Translations under genes and position numbers: made by a program
Source of the DNA: Polaribacter sp.
Lineage (GTDB): Bacteria > Bacteroidota > Bacteroidia > Flavobacteriales > Flavobacteriaceae
Assembly (NCBI GenBank): GCA_029250685.1
Contig: JAQXEU010000060.1
Span: forward strand, 41,091 to 105,090
DNA length: 64,000 bases
Reading direction: 5' to 3'
Part shown: piece after piece, positions 1 to 9,463 of the stretch
How the letters are laid out: every line of letters begins with the position of its first letter
Position numbering within the stretch: the stretch's first letter is position 1
The notes under the pieces: model-generated
Seen by the model: only the letters and a program-made list of their open reading frames with translations
Told to the model about the DNA's origin: nothing
Databases searched by the model: none

Positions 1-2
1 AA

Positions 3-563
3 TACATAGAAAAAACCTTAAAAGGTGATTCTAATGCTTTTGCTTTCTTAATTGATAAGTATAAAGACATGGTTTTTACGTTGGCAATAAAAATGGTTAA
101 GAGTATAGAGGAAGCAGAAGAAGTTTCGCAAGATGCTTTTTTAAAAGCATATAAATATTTGCCTAAATTTAAAGGCGAATCTAAATTTTCTACCTGGTTG
201 TATAAAATTGCATATCATACAAGTTTAGATGCTATTAGTAAAAATGCAAAACATAGAAATAATGTTGCAATTGATGAAATTACAGTAAATTATATATCAT
301 CCGTAGAAACTATTTTAGACGGAATAGAACGTGACGAAAGAGCAGAAGTAATAAACGATTGTTTAGAACAATTGCCAGAAGATGAAAAAGCAATTTTATT
401 GTTTTTCTATTTTAAAGAGTTAAGTTTGAAAGAAATTATCGCCATCACAGATATGAGCGAGGCAAACGTAAAAGTAAAATTACATAGAGCGCGTAAGAAA
501 TTATTGAGCATTGTAAAAAACACAGTAGAACCAGAATTAATTAGTCATTATGGGAGAAAATAA
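3..563 (+). CDS. ECF-type RNA polymerase sigma factor (5'-partial at window edge)
   Basis: Frame stays open to the window start (YIEKTLKGDSNAFAFLIDKYKDMVFTLA...), so the ORF start at 69 is probably internal; sigma region 2 (EEAEEVSQDAFLKAYKYLPKFKGESKFSTWLYKIAYHTSLD) and region 4 HTH are visible. Confidence 0.93.
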   Translation, partial: YIEKTLKGDSNAFAFLIDKYKDMVFTLAIKMVKSIEEAEEVSQDAFLKAYKYLPKFKGESKFSTWLYKIAYHTSLDAISKNAKHRNNVAIDEITVNYISSVETILDGIERDERAEVINDCLEQLPEDEKAILLFFYFKELSLKEIIAITDMSEANVKVKLHRARKKLLSIVKNTVEPELISHYGRK

Positions 564-963
564 ACAAATAAAAGAAATAGATGCTTTCACAAAAAAGTAT
601 GTAAAAGAAATTAAAACTGAAACTCCATCTTTAGATTTTACTTCAAATTTAATGAAGTCTATTCAGCAATTAGATGCCGTTAAAAGCGTAACTGTATACA
701 AACCATTGATTTCTAAAAAAGCGTGGCTTGTTGTTTTTGCAGCTATTGTTGCAATACTATTTATTCCATTTAACTCTTCAGAAAAAGCATTGTTTACTTT
801 ACCAGAGATGAATTTTTCGTTTTTTGAAAAATTAAATTTCTCAGGAATGTTTCAAAGCGTAAGTGTTTCTAACACTACCTTTGTGGTTGCATTGGTATTT
901 GGATTACTATTAACAATTCAAATAGTATATTTAAAAGGATTCTTTGAAAAACGATTGAATTAA
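550..963 (+). CDS. membrane protein, possible cognate anti-sigma factor
   Basis: Overlaps the 3' end of the sigma gene by 14 nt; cytosolic N-terminus followed by two hydrophobic segments. Confidence 0.7.
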   Translation: MGENKQIKEIDAFTKKYVKEIKTETPSLDFTSNLMKSIQQLDAVKSVTVYKPLISKKAWLVVFAAIVAILFIPFNSSEKALFTLPEMNFSFFEKLNFSGMFQSVSVSNTTFVVALVFGLLLTIQIVYLKGFFEKRLN

Positions 964-1811
964 TCAGAAACTAAAGCTAAATAGTTTCCTTTTTTATTTA
1001 CTAATATTCTTGAAATATTATTGAATTTGTTTTTTGGGAATGTGTGAAAAATCTTCCAATCTTTATCTATTGTAGGATTGAATTTCATTAGCGTATTTCC
1101 AACAGCCATTAGTAAAGTTCCATCTGGTAACCAGCAAATATCTTCTTTTTTACCAGCAGTTTTTATAATTGTTCTTCTTTCTTGATTTCTAGGATTAAAT
1201 GTTTTTACTTCCCATTGTTCCTTTTCTTTACTAATGTAACTTACAAGTGAAGTGTTTGGAATGTGATGAACAGATCTACCTACTTTTTTCTCAATTGTTG
1301 TATTTTTTTTTGATTTTATATCGCTTACAATTAAATCTAAACCACCATCAACAATTACAACATTTACCGCTGTATTTTTATCATACCAAAAAGGATATGC
1401 AACTTTTAAGTCTGCAATGATTTCTGAGCTTTTCCCAGATTTGTAATTGTATTTGTAAAAGCGTTGTAAACCATCAATATCTAGACGAACAGCAGAAATG
1501 TCTTTAGATTTTGGAATACGTTGAGGTGAATATTCCCCACCATTTGGTGTGCTATTTATAAATTTTATTTTTCCATTTTTAATTGTGTATTCTGCAATGT
1601 CTGTTTGCTTATTTCTTGTTGATGAAAAAATGATTGATTTACTTGAATAGAAATGTGGTTGACTATCGTAACCAGGATTGTTAGAAATATTTTTTCCTTT
1701 TCCAATTGACCAATTTCCTTTGTCTTTAGTAATTTCAAATAAATATACTTCTGTGTTAGATTGTGCGAATGCAACAGTAGTTGCAAATAAAAAGAAGATT
1801 AGTTTTTTCAT
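960..1811 (-). CDS. secreted WD40/TolB-like beta-propeller protein
   Basis: Signal peptide MKKLIFFLFATTVAFAQ; repeated propeller-like motifs (PGYDSQPHFYSSKSIIFSSTR). Confidence 0.75.
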   Translation of the reverse strand: MKKLIFFLFATTVAFAQSNTEVYLFEITKDKGNWSIGKGKNISNNPGYDSQPHFYSSKSIIFSSTRNKQTDIAEYTIKNGKIKFINSTPNGGEYSPQRIPKSKDISAVRLDIDGLQRFYKYNYKSGKSSEIIADLKVAYPFWYDKNTAVNVVIVDGGLDLIVSDIKSKKNTTIEKKVGRSVHHIPNTSLVSYISKEKEQWEVKTFNPRNQERRTIIKTAGKKEDICWLPDGTLLMAVGNTLMKFNPTIDKDWKIFHTFPKNKFNNISRILVNKKGNYLALVSD

Positions 1812-1996
1812 TTTTTGTCTTTTAATTCTAAAATTGTGTATCTTAAGTTTTCTGTAAATTCATACATTACCGTTTGCTCAAATCCAACTAAATGCCACCT
1901 TCCAATCACAGTGTTTTCTTCTGGCAAACTATCTTCATTTGTAGAACAACTAAAAAAACTTGATGTAAGAACTAGGAATAAAAGTATTTTTCTCAT
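1808..1996 (-). CDS. short lipoprotein, possibly truncated lipocalin-like protein
   Basis: Lipobox-like LTSSFFSC then IGRWHLVGFEQTVMYEFTENLRYTI resembling the lipocalin-like N-terminus; stops after 62 aa with ATGA overlap to the next gene. Confidence 0.55.
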   Translation of the reverse strand: MRKILLFLVLTSSFFSCSTNEDSLPEENTVIGRWHLVGFEQTVMYEFTENLRYTILELKDKK

Positions 1997-2043
1997 AAGC
2001 TGTAAATCTATTGAAAATAGTTAGAAGTAGAAAACTTAATTTC

Positions 2044-2325
2044 TTATGAAATTACCTCCGGATAAAAACCCTCAGCAATTGCACCAACTGCTAATGTAAT
2101 CCACAAAAGAAAAATTGCTAAGACTATTTTTGCTACATAATGAATTGAAAAACCAAGATTTTTTTTAATGATTTTATTTGCATTCGGAACGTAAATAAAT
2201 GAAATCAACATAAAAGCAACGCCTAAAAGCTGGTCATTTCCTCTCAAAATATTTAAAACTCCGATGATAAAAATGATAAATCCGAAAATTCTGCTTACTA
2301 AATTGAAAAACACTTTTGATTCCAT
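2044..2325 (-). CDS. small integral membrane protein of unknown function
   Basis: 93-aa ORF with several hydrophobic helices. Confidence 0.6.
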   Translation of the reverse strand: MESKVFFNLVSRIFGFIIFIIGVLNILRGNDQLLGVAFMLISFIYVPNANKIIKKNLGFSIHYVAKIVLAIFLLWITLAVGAIAEGFYPEVIS

Positions 2326-2357
2326 TTACTTCATTAATTGAAATCTAATTTACAAAA

Positions 2358-2390
2358 AAAAACCTCCCTGTTTTCACAAAGAGGTTTTGG
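2358..2390 (-). terminator. Rho-independent terminator downstream of htpG
   Basis: AAAACCTC...GAGGTTTT stem; T-run on the - strand. Confidence 0.75.
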
Positions 2391-2403
2391 ATTTTTATAA
2401 ATA

Positions 2404-2427
2404 CCTTCGACTGCGCTCAAGGTGACA
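2404..2427. repeat. REP-like intergenic repeat, solitary half unit
   Basis: CCTTCGACTGCGCTCAAGGTGACA; shares TCGACTGCGCTC and the GACA end with the element at 38546-38604. Confidence 0.6.
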
Positions 2428-2476
2428 TTAAATTCATGACTTTTCTAAAAATCTAATCATCCAAAAATCTAACAAT

Positions 2477-4384
2477 CTATTTTACTAGTTCGTAAGAACG
2501 TTTTATAAAGTTTGTCAACTCTTCACCATGTAACAAGTTTTGAGATAACTTAGCTAAATCAAAAGATTGTTTAATTAAACGCTCTTGTTTTTTAGCCGTT
2601 TTGGTGTTTAAAATCTCACCAACTAAAGGATGGTTAGTATTTACAACCAAATTGTACATATCTGGCATGTTTCCCATTCCCATCATTCCGCCACCAGTTG
2701 CGCTCATTTCTTTCATTCTACGCATAAATTCTGGAACTGTAATGATAAACGGAGAAGCATCAGAGTCCATAGATTCTAATTGCACCGTATACGTTTCTTT
2801 AGGAACAGCAGCTTCAATAATTGGCTTTAATGTTTCTTTTTCTTCGTCAGATAATTTAGAAATAACGGTGTCGTCTTTCTTAATTAAATTATCAATATGA
2901 TCAGAATCTACACGTGTAAATTTTAATTTTTCATTGCTACCTTCTAATTTCTGAATTAAGTGTCCGACAATTGGAGAGTCTAATAATAACACTTCGTATC
3001 CTTTTGCTTTAGCATCTTGAATATAACTGTGTTGTGCGTCTTTATGTGAAGCATACAAAATGATTTGAGTTCCATCTTTATCAGTTTGTGCATCTTTTGT
3101 TTTTTCTTTTAATTCTTCTAAATTGAAAAAAGTATTATCTACAGTAGGATACAATGCAAAGTTTTTCGCCTTGTCAAAGAATTTATCGTCAGATAACATT
3201 CCGTATTCAATAATTACTTTGATATCGTTCCATTTTTGTTCAAAATCTTTACGATTGTTTTTGTACAGAGAATTTAACTTGTCTGCAACTTTCTTAGTAA
3301 TATAACCCGAGATTTTCTTTACAGCTCCATCTGCTTGTAAGCCAGATCTAGAAACATTTAATGGAATGTCTGGAGAATCAATTACACCTTTTAGCATTTG
3401 TAAGAAATCAGGAACAATTCCTTCTACATTATCCGTTACAAAAACTTGATTTTGGTACAATTGAATCTTATCTTTTTGCATATCCATATTCGGACTTAAC
3501 TTCGGGAAATATAAAATTCCAGTTAAGTTAAACGGATAATCAACATTTAAATGAATGTGAAATAAAGACTCTTCAAATTGCATTGGATACAATTCTCTGT
3601 AGAAATTTTTATAATCTTCATCTTCTAGATCAGCAGGTTTTTTTGTCCAAGCCGGAACTGTATTGTTGATGATATTATCTACATCGATTTGTTTGTGTGG
3701 CTCTGTAGTTTCTTTACCATCTTTGTCGGTTGTAGTTTTTGGCGTAAAGGTTGGATCGTTTTCTTGTTTCATTCCAAATTTAATTGGAACTTGATTAAAA
3801 CGATTGTATTTATTTAATAAACCAGAGATTTTAGAATCTTCTAAAAAGTCTAAAGAATCTTCTGCAATGTGTAAAACAATTTCAGTTCCTCTTTCAGTTT
3901 TAGCATCTTCAACCAATGTATATTCTGGCGAACCATCACAACTCCATTTTACAGCAGTTTCATCTTTAAAAGATTTAGTAATGATGTCTACTTTTTCTGC
4001 AACCATAAAAGCAGAATAAAAACCTAAACCAAAGTGACCAATTACACCAGTGTCGTTTTTGTCGTCTTTATATTTTTCTAAAAACTCTTCCGCTCCTGAA
4101 AAAGCAATTTGGTTGATGTATTTTTCAACTTCATCACCAGTCATTCCTAAACCGTTGTCTTTAATAGAAAGCGTTTTGTTGTCTTTGTCAATGCTGATTT
4201 CAATTTTAGCATCTCCTAATTCTACTTTTGCTTCACCAATAGAAATTAAGTGTTTTAGTTTTGTAGTTGCGTCTGTTCCGTTAGAAATTAATTCACGTAA
4301 AAATATTTCGTGATCAGAATACAAGAATTTTTTAATTAACGGAAAAATGTTTTCTACCGATACATTAATGTTTCCTTTACTCAT
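2477..4384 (-). CDS. htpG: Molecular chaperone HtpG (Hsp90)
   Basis: Full-length Hsp90 signatures: LRELISNGTDATTKL, SIKDNGLGMT, GVIGHFGLGFYSAFMVA. Confidence 0.98.
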   Translation of the reverse strand: MSKGNINVSVENIFPLIKKFLYSDHEIFLRELISNGTDATTKLKHLISIGEAKVELGDAKIEISIDKDNKTLSIKDNGLGMTGDEVEKYINQIAFSGAEEFLEKYKDDKNDTGVIGHFGLGFYSAFMVAEKVDIITKSFKDETAVKWSCDGSPEYTLVEDAKTERGTEIVLHIAEDSLDFLEDSKISGLLNKYNRFNQVPIKFGMKQENDPTFTPKTTTDKDGKETTEPHKQIDVDNIINNTVPAWTKKPADLEDEDYKNFYRELYPMQFEESLFHIHLNVDYPFNLTGILYFPKLSPNMDMQKDKIQLYQNQVFVTDNVEGIVPDFLQMLKGVIDSPDIPLNVSRSGLQADGAVKKISGYITKKVADKLNSLYKNNRKDFEQKWNDIKVIIEYGMLSDDKFFDKAKNFALYPTVDNTFFNLEELKEKTKDAQTDKDGTQIILYASHKDAQHSYIQDAKAKGYEVLLLDSPIVGHLIQKLEGSNEKLKFTRVDSDHIDNLIKKDDTVISKLSDEEKETLKPIIEAAVPKETYTVQLESMDSDASPFIITVPEFMRRMKEMSATGGGMMGMGNMPDMYNLVVNTNHPLVGEILNTKTAKKQERLIKQSFDLAKLSQNLLHGEELTNFIKRSYELVK

Positions 4385-4484
4385 AATATATATGTTTTTA
4401 GATTTTGTATTAGTATTAATAATTTGGAAATGTAATAGTCAAAAAAAATACCAAAAGAAGATTTGTGACAAACTGACATAAAAA

Positions 4485-4510
4485 AACGTCAATAAAAATA
4501 TATTGACGTT
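4485..4510 (-). promoter_or_regulatory. Perfect 10-bp inverted repeat upstream of htpG (terminator/attenuator-like on - strand)
   Basis: AACGTCAATA-AAAATA-TATTGACGTT; read on the - strand it is followed by a short T-run. Confidence 0.55.
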
Positions 4511-4558
4511 CATTTTAGTTTGGTTATAGTTGTTTGTAATTTTTGTAAACCACTTACT

Positions 4559-4590
4559 TTGTAAAGATATAAATAAATTTAGTAGATTTG
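4559..4590 (+). promoter_or_regulatory. Candidate Bacteroidetes-type promoter of the fabH-like gene
   Basis: TTG (4559-4561), 21 nt, TAGATTTG (4583-4590) matching TTG/TAnnTTTG; start codon at 4634. Confidence 0.5.
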
Positions 4591-4633
4591 AAACACTAAA
4601 TTTACAATTCAATAAAATAAGACATATAAAATT

Positions 4634-5641
4634 ATGTATAATTCAAAAATAACAGGTTTAGGTTATTACGTTCCAGAGAATGTGGTTACAAATGATGACT
4701 TAAAAGAATTCATGGAAACTTCTGATGAATGGATTCAAGAAAGAACAGGAATTAAAGAAAGAAGATGGATTGATCCAAAAACGGGAGATACAACCGCAGT
4801 AATGGGAGCAAAAGCTTCTGAAATTGCAATTGAACGTGCAGGGTTAACAAAAGATGATATCGATTTTATTGTGTTTGCAACCTTAAGTCCAGATATGTAT
4901 TTTCCTGGAGGTGGAGTTCAAATTCAAGATTTATTAGAAATGCCAACAATTGGCGCATTAGATGTTCGTAATCAATGTTCTGGTTTTATTTATGCGATGT
5001 CTGTTGCAGATCAATTTATAAAAACAGGAATGTATAAAAACATTTTAGTTATTGGCGCAGAAAATCATTCTGGTGGTTTAGAAAAATCAACTAGAGGAAG
5101 AAATGTCTCTGTGATTTTTGGTGATGGAGCTGGAGCAGCAATTTTATCTAGAACTGATGAAGAAGGAAAAGGGATTTTATCTTCTCACTTACATTCTGAA
5201 GGAAAACATGCAAAAGAGTTGGCATTAATTGGCCCTTCAACTTCTCGTTGGGTTCCAGAAATTTTGGAAGCAAATGATCCTGAAGATGTTTCTTATTATC
5301 CTTATATGAATGGACAATTTGTGTTTAAACATGCAATTGGGCGTTTTTCTGAAGCAATTGTTGAAGGTTTAGAAAAAAACGGTTTACAGAAAGATGATAT
5401 TGATATGTTAATTCCGCATCAAGCAAATTTACGTATCGCACAATTTATCCAAAAGAAATTTCAGTTAAGTGATGATCAAGTTTTTAATAATATAATGAAG
5501 TACGGAAATACAACAGCTGCTTCTGTAATTATTGCATTAACTGAAGCATGGGAATTGGGTAAAATAAAAGACAATGATTTAGTTGTGTTAGCTGCTTTTG
5601 GTAGTGGGTTTACATGGGGTTCTGTAGTGATTCGTTGGTAG
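4634..5641 (+). CDS. 3-oxoacyl-ACP synthase III family protein (FabH-like)
   Basis: Thiolase fold with active-site Cys (DVRNQCSGF), His (IPHQANLRI), Asn (YGNTTAAS). Confidence 0.93.
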   Translation: MYNSKITGLGYYVPENVVTNDDLKEFMETSDEWIQERTGIKERRWIDPKTGDTTAVMGAKASEIAIERAGLTKDDIDFIVFATLSPDMYFPGGGVQIQDLLEMPTIGALDVRNQCSGFIYAMSVADQFIKTGMYKNILVIGAENHSGGLEKSTRGRNVSVIFGDGAGAAILSRTDEEGKGILSSHLHSEGKHAKELALIGPSTSRWVPEILEANDPEDVSYYPYMNGQFVFKHAIGRFSEAIVEGLEKNGLQKDDIDMLIPHQANLRIAQFIQKKFQLSDDQVFNNIMKYGNTTAASVIIALTEAWELGKIKDNDLVVLAAFGSGFTWGSVVIRW

Positions 5642-5661
5642 GTTATAGCATTAAAACAATA

Positions 5662-5692
5662 AAAAAACCGAAGCAAAATGCTTCGGTTTTTT
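5662..5692. terminator. Bidirectional Rho-independent terminator
   Basis: AAAACCGAAGC-AAAAT-GCTTCGGTTTT between convergent genes. Confidence 0.9.
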
Positions 5693-5728
5693 GTTTTCAA
5701 ATAATAGATACTTGGTTTTAGGTGTTTG

Positions 5729-8089
5729 TTATATAAAACCTCCACCTTGTTTTTCGTTTTTATCTCTGTTTCTTCTACTTTTAGCTTTGTTTTTTCCGCC
5801 ACCAAATCTGTAGTTAAATCCTAAGAAAACTGATTGATTGTCTCCTTGAAATTGTCCATTTTGTGTAAATGGAATAGTTGAGTTGAATTTAAATTTTGCA
5901 GAATTAAAAATATCATTTACTCTAAACGTGATGCTTCCTTTTCCTTCTAATACTCTATAACTAGCGCCAGAAGCAATCATCCACATTGGAGATACATCAA
6001 ATTGTAAATTCTTATTTGCGTCTCTGTACATTCCAAATAATTGGACTCTTAAGTTTTTTGTTGCAGTAAAACTATTACTAATTCTAACATTAAAAGCGTT
6101 ATTCGTAACTTCTGTTTGTGTGTTTGAAACAATCCCTTTTAACGTCTGAGAATAAAAATCTAAACTAGCATTTACTCTCCACCAGTTTGCAACCTTATAA
6201 TTTGAAGATGCTTCAAAACCATATCTGTTGTTACCATCAAAATTCGAATCAGATTTTATTTGTTTTGTATTTGTTGGATCTGTAGTGTCTTTATATAAAA
6301 CTGTTGAGATTTCATCATTTACTCTTCTAAAGAATGTCCCAAATGTTACTGATCCACCTTTAATCTGTCTTGTGTAATTTACTTCAAAAGAGTTTGTAAA
6401 TTGAGGTAATAAATCCGGGTTTCCTAAAGAAGTGATTAATGGTGTACTCCATTCTCTTATCGGATTTACTTGTTGTATTGATGGTCTATCAACTCTTCTA
6501 CTGTAGCTCAATTGAAATTGATTTTTTTCAGAAGGCGTATATGTAAAAAACGCTGATGGATAAATACTAAATATACTATTTGTATATGGTGAAGATGGCT
6601 TTGTTTCTTCATTAAACACTCCGTCTACATTATATTGCTCAAAACGCGCACCAACTTGCATAGTTACTTTATTAAATTTATGACCATAATTGACATAGGC
6701 AGAGAGCATTTGTCTGTCATAACTAAATGAAGAATTTAATGCGTTTGTGTTTTTATTTGTGTTTTCAGTTTTATTGATTCTAATTTCTGTTCCTAATTCT
6801 AGTTTTCCGTTTTTTGAAATTGGATTTGTATAATCAATGTTAAAAAGTGTGTTACTTCTTTCGTTTCCAATGTTTTCAGTTCCTGTATTTCTAACTGCGT
6901 ATTCTGGAGAATCTGAATTAGAATATGTAGCTTCTAATTCTAAATTATGTCCTTTCTTATCAAAATCTACTTTGTAATTTAGATTGTAAACTCCAGATGT
7001 GTTTCCTCCAGAGTCTGAAGTAAATGGTGCATCAATTAATAAATTATTATTGGTGTCATAAACTTTCGTTCGACCAGATCCAAAACCATCAGCAAAATTT
7101 TGAGTAGTATAAAAAGACAATGTGTTTTTATCATTGATATAAATATCTGCTCCAAATTTTAATAAATGAGTCTTGTTAAGATTATCAAAATTAAAACGTT
7201 GTGTAGAAGCATTTGCACCAGTTCTAGTTACATTTCCAAAGTTGTTTTGCTCTCTGTTATTATAACCGTAATTAGTGTAAAAGTTTACTTTACCCGTTTT
7301 GTAATTCATATCTAAAGAACCATTGTAACTCGTGTAAGTTGCTTGTGTAACACCTGTGTTTACTGAACCATTAAAGCCAATGTTTGCTTTTTTATTTAAA
7401 ATAATATTTACAATTCCACTCATTCCTTCTGGATTGTATTTCGCAGACGGATTTGTAATTAATTCAATGCTTTTTATTGATGAAGACGGAATTTGTTGCA
7501 ACAATTGTGCAGTGCTAATATTTGTAGGTTTTCCATCAACCAACACTCTAACATTACTGTTTCCACGTAAACTTAAAGCTCCAGTTTGACTGTCTACACT
7601 TAAGGATTGAACGTTGTTTAATAGTTCTGAAGCAGTTGCTCCAGCAGCGGTTAAATCTTTACCAACATTGATAACTTTTCTGTCGATTTTTTGAATAACA
7701 GTAGAAAGTTCTGCTCTAATTTCAACTTCGTCTAACATTGCACTGTCTTCTGCTAACGAAATCGTTCCAAGGTTTTGTCTAAAACTTCCTCTTTTGATGT
7801 TAATTTTTTTAGAGTATGTTTTGTATCCAATAAATTGAATTTCAATTACACTAACTCCTTCTGGAATATCTTTAACTTTAAAATTTCCGTCTAAATCGGT
7901 AATTCCTCCAGTAATAATTTTCTTATCGATATCTCTAATTACAATATTTACATAAGGCAATGTTTCTGTTGTTTCTTGGTCGATTACTTTTCCAGAAATT
8001 GTTCCTGGTTTTGCAATTTTACTTTTGTCTAACTGTGCGTAAGAGCCAACACTAATTGTTAAAACAAAAAGTAGTATTAATTTTTTCAT
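5729..8089 (-). CDS. TonB-dependent receptor-like outer membrane beta-barrel protein with carboxypeptidase-like regulatory domain
   Basis: Signal peptide; GTISGKVIDQETTETLPYVNIVI; plug-domain motif; long beta-barrel. Confidence 0.93.
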   Translation of the reverse strand: MKKLILLFVLTISVGSYAQLDKSKIAKPGTISGKVIDQETTETLPYVNIVIRDIDKKIITGGITDLDGNFKVKDIPEGVSVIEIQFIGYKTYSKKINIKRGSFRQNLGTISLAEDSAMLDEVEIRAELSTVIQKIDRKVINVGKDLTAAGATASELLNNVQSLSVDSQTGALSLRGNSNVRVLVDGKPTNISTAQLLQQIPSSSIKSIELITNPSAKYNPEGMSGIVNIILNKKANIGFNGSVNTGVTQATYTSYNGSLDMNYKTGKVNFYTNYGYNNREQNNFGNVTRTGANASTQRFNFDNLNKTHLLKFGADIYINDKNTLSFYTTQNFADGFGSGRTKVYDTNNNLLIDAPFTSDSGGNTSGVYNLNYKVDFDKKGHNLELEATYSNSDSPEYAVRNTGTENIGNERSNTLFNIDYTNPISKNGKLELGTEIRINKTENTNKNTNALNSSFSYDRQMLSAYVNYGHKFNKVTMQVGARFEQYNVDGVFNEETKPSSPYTNSIFSIYPSAFFTYTPSEKNQFQLSYSRRVDRPSIQQVNPIREWSTPLITSLGNPDLLPQFTNSFEVNYTRQIKGGSVTFGTFFRRVNDEISTVLYKDTTDPTNTKQIKSDSNFDGNNRYGFEASSNYKVANWWRVNASLDFYSQTLKGIVSNTQTEVTNNAFNVRISNSFTATKNLRVQLFGMYRDANKNLQFDVSPMWMIASGASYRVLEGKGSITFRVNDIFNSAKFKFNSTIPFTQNGQFQGDNQSVFLGFNYRFGGGKNKAKSRRNRDKNEKQGGGFI

Positions 8090-8186
8090 AATTGTATTTT
8101 AAATTGTTTTGATTTGATGTTAGGTAGACGAGAGGTTTCTTATATTTGTTACCAGTATTAACATTCTTTAACGTAATATTATCAAA

Positions 8187-8549
8187 ATGAATACATCTAC
8201 TTTAGTACTTGGAGCGTCCGAAAACACTGAGCGTTACTCGAATAAAGCAATACATAAATTAAGAGCAAATAAAATTGAGGTTTTTGCAATAGGAGCAAAA
8301 AAAGGAATTGTTTTAGGCGTAGATATCGAAGTTGAAAAGAAGTTTTTTAAAAATGTAGATACCGTAACTTTATATCTAAATTCGACGAGGCAAAAAGAAT
8401 ATTATAAGTATGTTTTAGAGTTGAATCCAAGACGTGTGATTTTTAATCCTGGAACAGAAAATTTAGAGTTTGAAAACTTATTAAAAGAAAACGGAATTGA
8501 AACTGAAATTGCTTGTACTTTGGTACTATTAAGTATCAATCAATATTAG
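8187..8549 (+). CDS. CoA-binding domain protein
   Basis: LVLGASENTERYSNKAIHKLRANKIEVFAIG Rossmann-like CoA_binding_2 pattern. Confidence 0.85.
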   Translation: MNTSTLVLGASENTERYSNKAIHKLRANKIEVFAIGAKKGIVLGVDIEVEKKFFKNVDTVTLYLNSTRQKEYYKYVLELNPRRVIFNPGTENLEFENLLKENGIETEIACTLVLLSINQY

Positions 8550-9463
8550 ATTAAAGATATCTTTTTTCCGGCTTCTGCTAAAATAACTTTAGGGAAAATT
8601 GTCTCAGCCTCTTCTTTAAATAATTCAATATTTTTATATCGACTAGAGTAATGGCCGATAACTAATTGATTTACATTTGCTTGAGATGCGATTTGTGCAG
8701 CTTGCTTTGCTGTAGAATGTTTTGTTTTTTTTGCTAAATCTTCTCTGTCTGATAAAAAAGTAGTCTCATGATACAATAAATCTACATTTTTTATAATCGG
8801 AATTATGTCTTCTTTGTAAGAAGTATCGCTACAAAAAGCAAAGCTTTTTGATTTTACTGGTGGTAACGTTAATTCTTCATTTTTAATAATTTCTCCACTT
8901 TCCAGCAAAACATCTTTTCCTGCTTTTATATTGTGATAATCGCAAGTTTGAATTTCTGGATATTGTTGCACATTTTCTATATGTAATTTCCTTGTAGATT
9001 CTTTTTCTCGAAATAAAAATCCGTTTGTATAAACTCTGTGTGTTAAAGGAATTGTTGTTACAGAAACTTTATCATCTTCAAAAATAAGTTCACTGTTTTT
9101 AGAAGTTAATTCGTGAAAAATAATATCAAATTTTGAATATGATTTCGATACTTTTAACTGTAAATTGGTTACTTCTTTTATTCCTTTAGGGCCATAAATA
9201 TGTAATTCTTTTTCTCGATTCAAAATTCCGAAAGTAGAAATTAAACCAATCAATCCATAGAAATGATCACCGTGTAAATGAGAAATAAAAATATGATTAA
9301 TCTTAGCGAAACTTACTTTGTGTTTTCGCATTTGACGTTGAGTTCCTTCACCACAGTCAATTAAAAAATGACGATTATTTATTTCTAAATATTGCGAAGT
9401 TGGATATGCATTTTCACGTGGAGTTGCAGAATGACAACCTAAAATTGTTAGCTGTAAACTCAT
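8546..9463 (-). CDS. rnz: Ribonuclease Z
   Basis: LGCHSATPRENAYPTSQYL, FISHLHGDHFYGL, FCSDTSYKEDI; full length. Confidence 0.96.
   Translation of the reverse strand: MSLQLTILGCHSATPRENAYPTSQYLEINNRHFLIDCGEGTQRQMRKHKVSFAKINHIFISHLHGDHFYGLIGLISTFGILNREKELHIYGPKGIKEVTNLQLKVSKSYSKFDIIFHELTSKNSELIFEDDKVSVTTIPLTHRVYTNGFLFREKESTRKLHIENVQQYPEIQTCDYHNIKAGKDVLLESGEIIKNEELTLPPVKSKSFAFCSDTSYKEDIIPIIKNVDLLYHETTFLSDREDLAKKTKHSTAKQAAQIASQANVNQLVIGHYSSRYKNIELFKEEAETIFPKVILAEAGKKISLI

Noticed and set aside
2601-4313. Several + strand ORFs (2601, 3123, 3804, 4050) inside htpG
   Set aside because: Shadow ORFs antisense to an intact HtpG coding sequence
5476-5805. 109-aa - strand ORF spanning the fabH-like 3' end and terminator
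   Set aside because: Overlaps a conserved gene and a strong terminator hairpin
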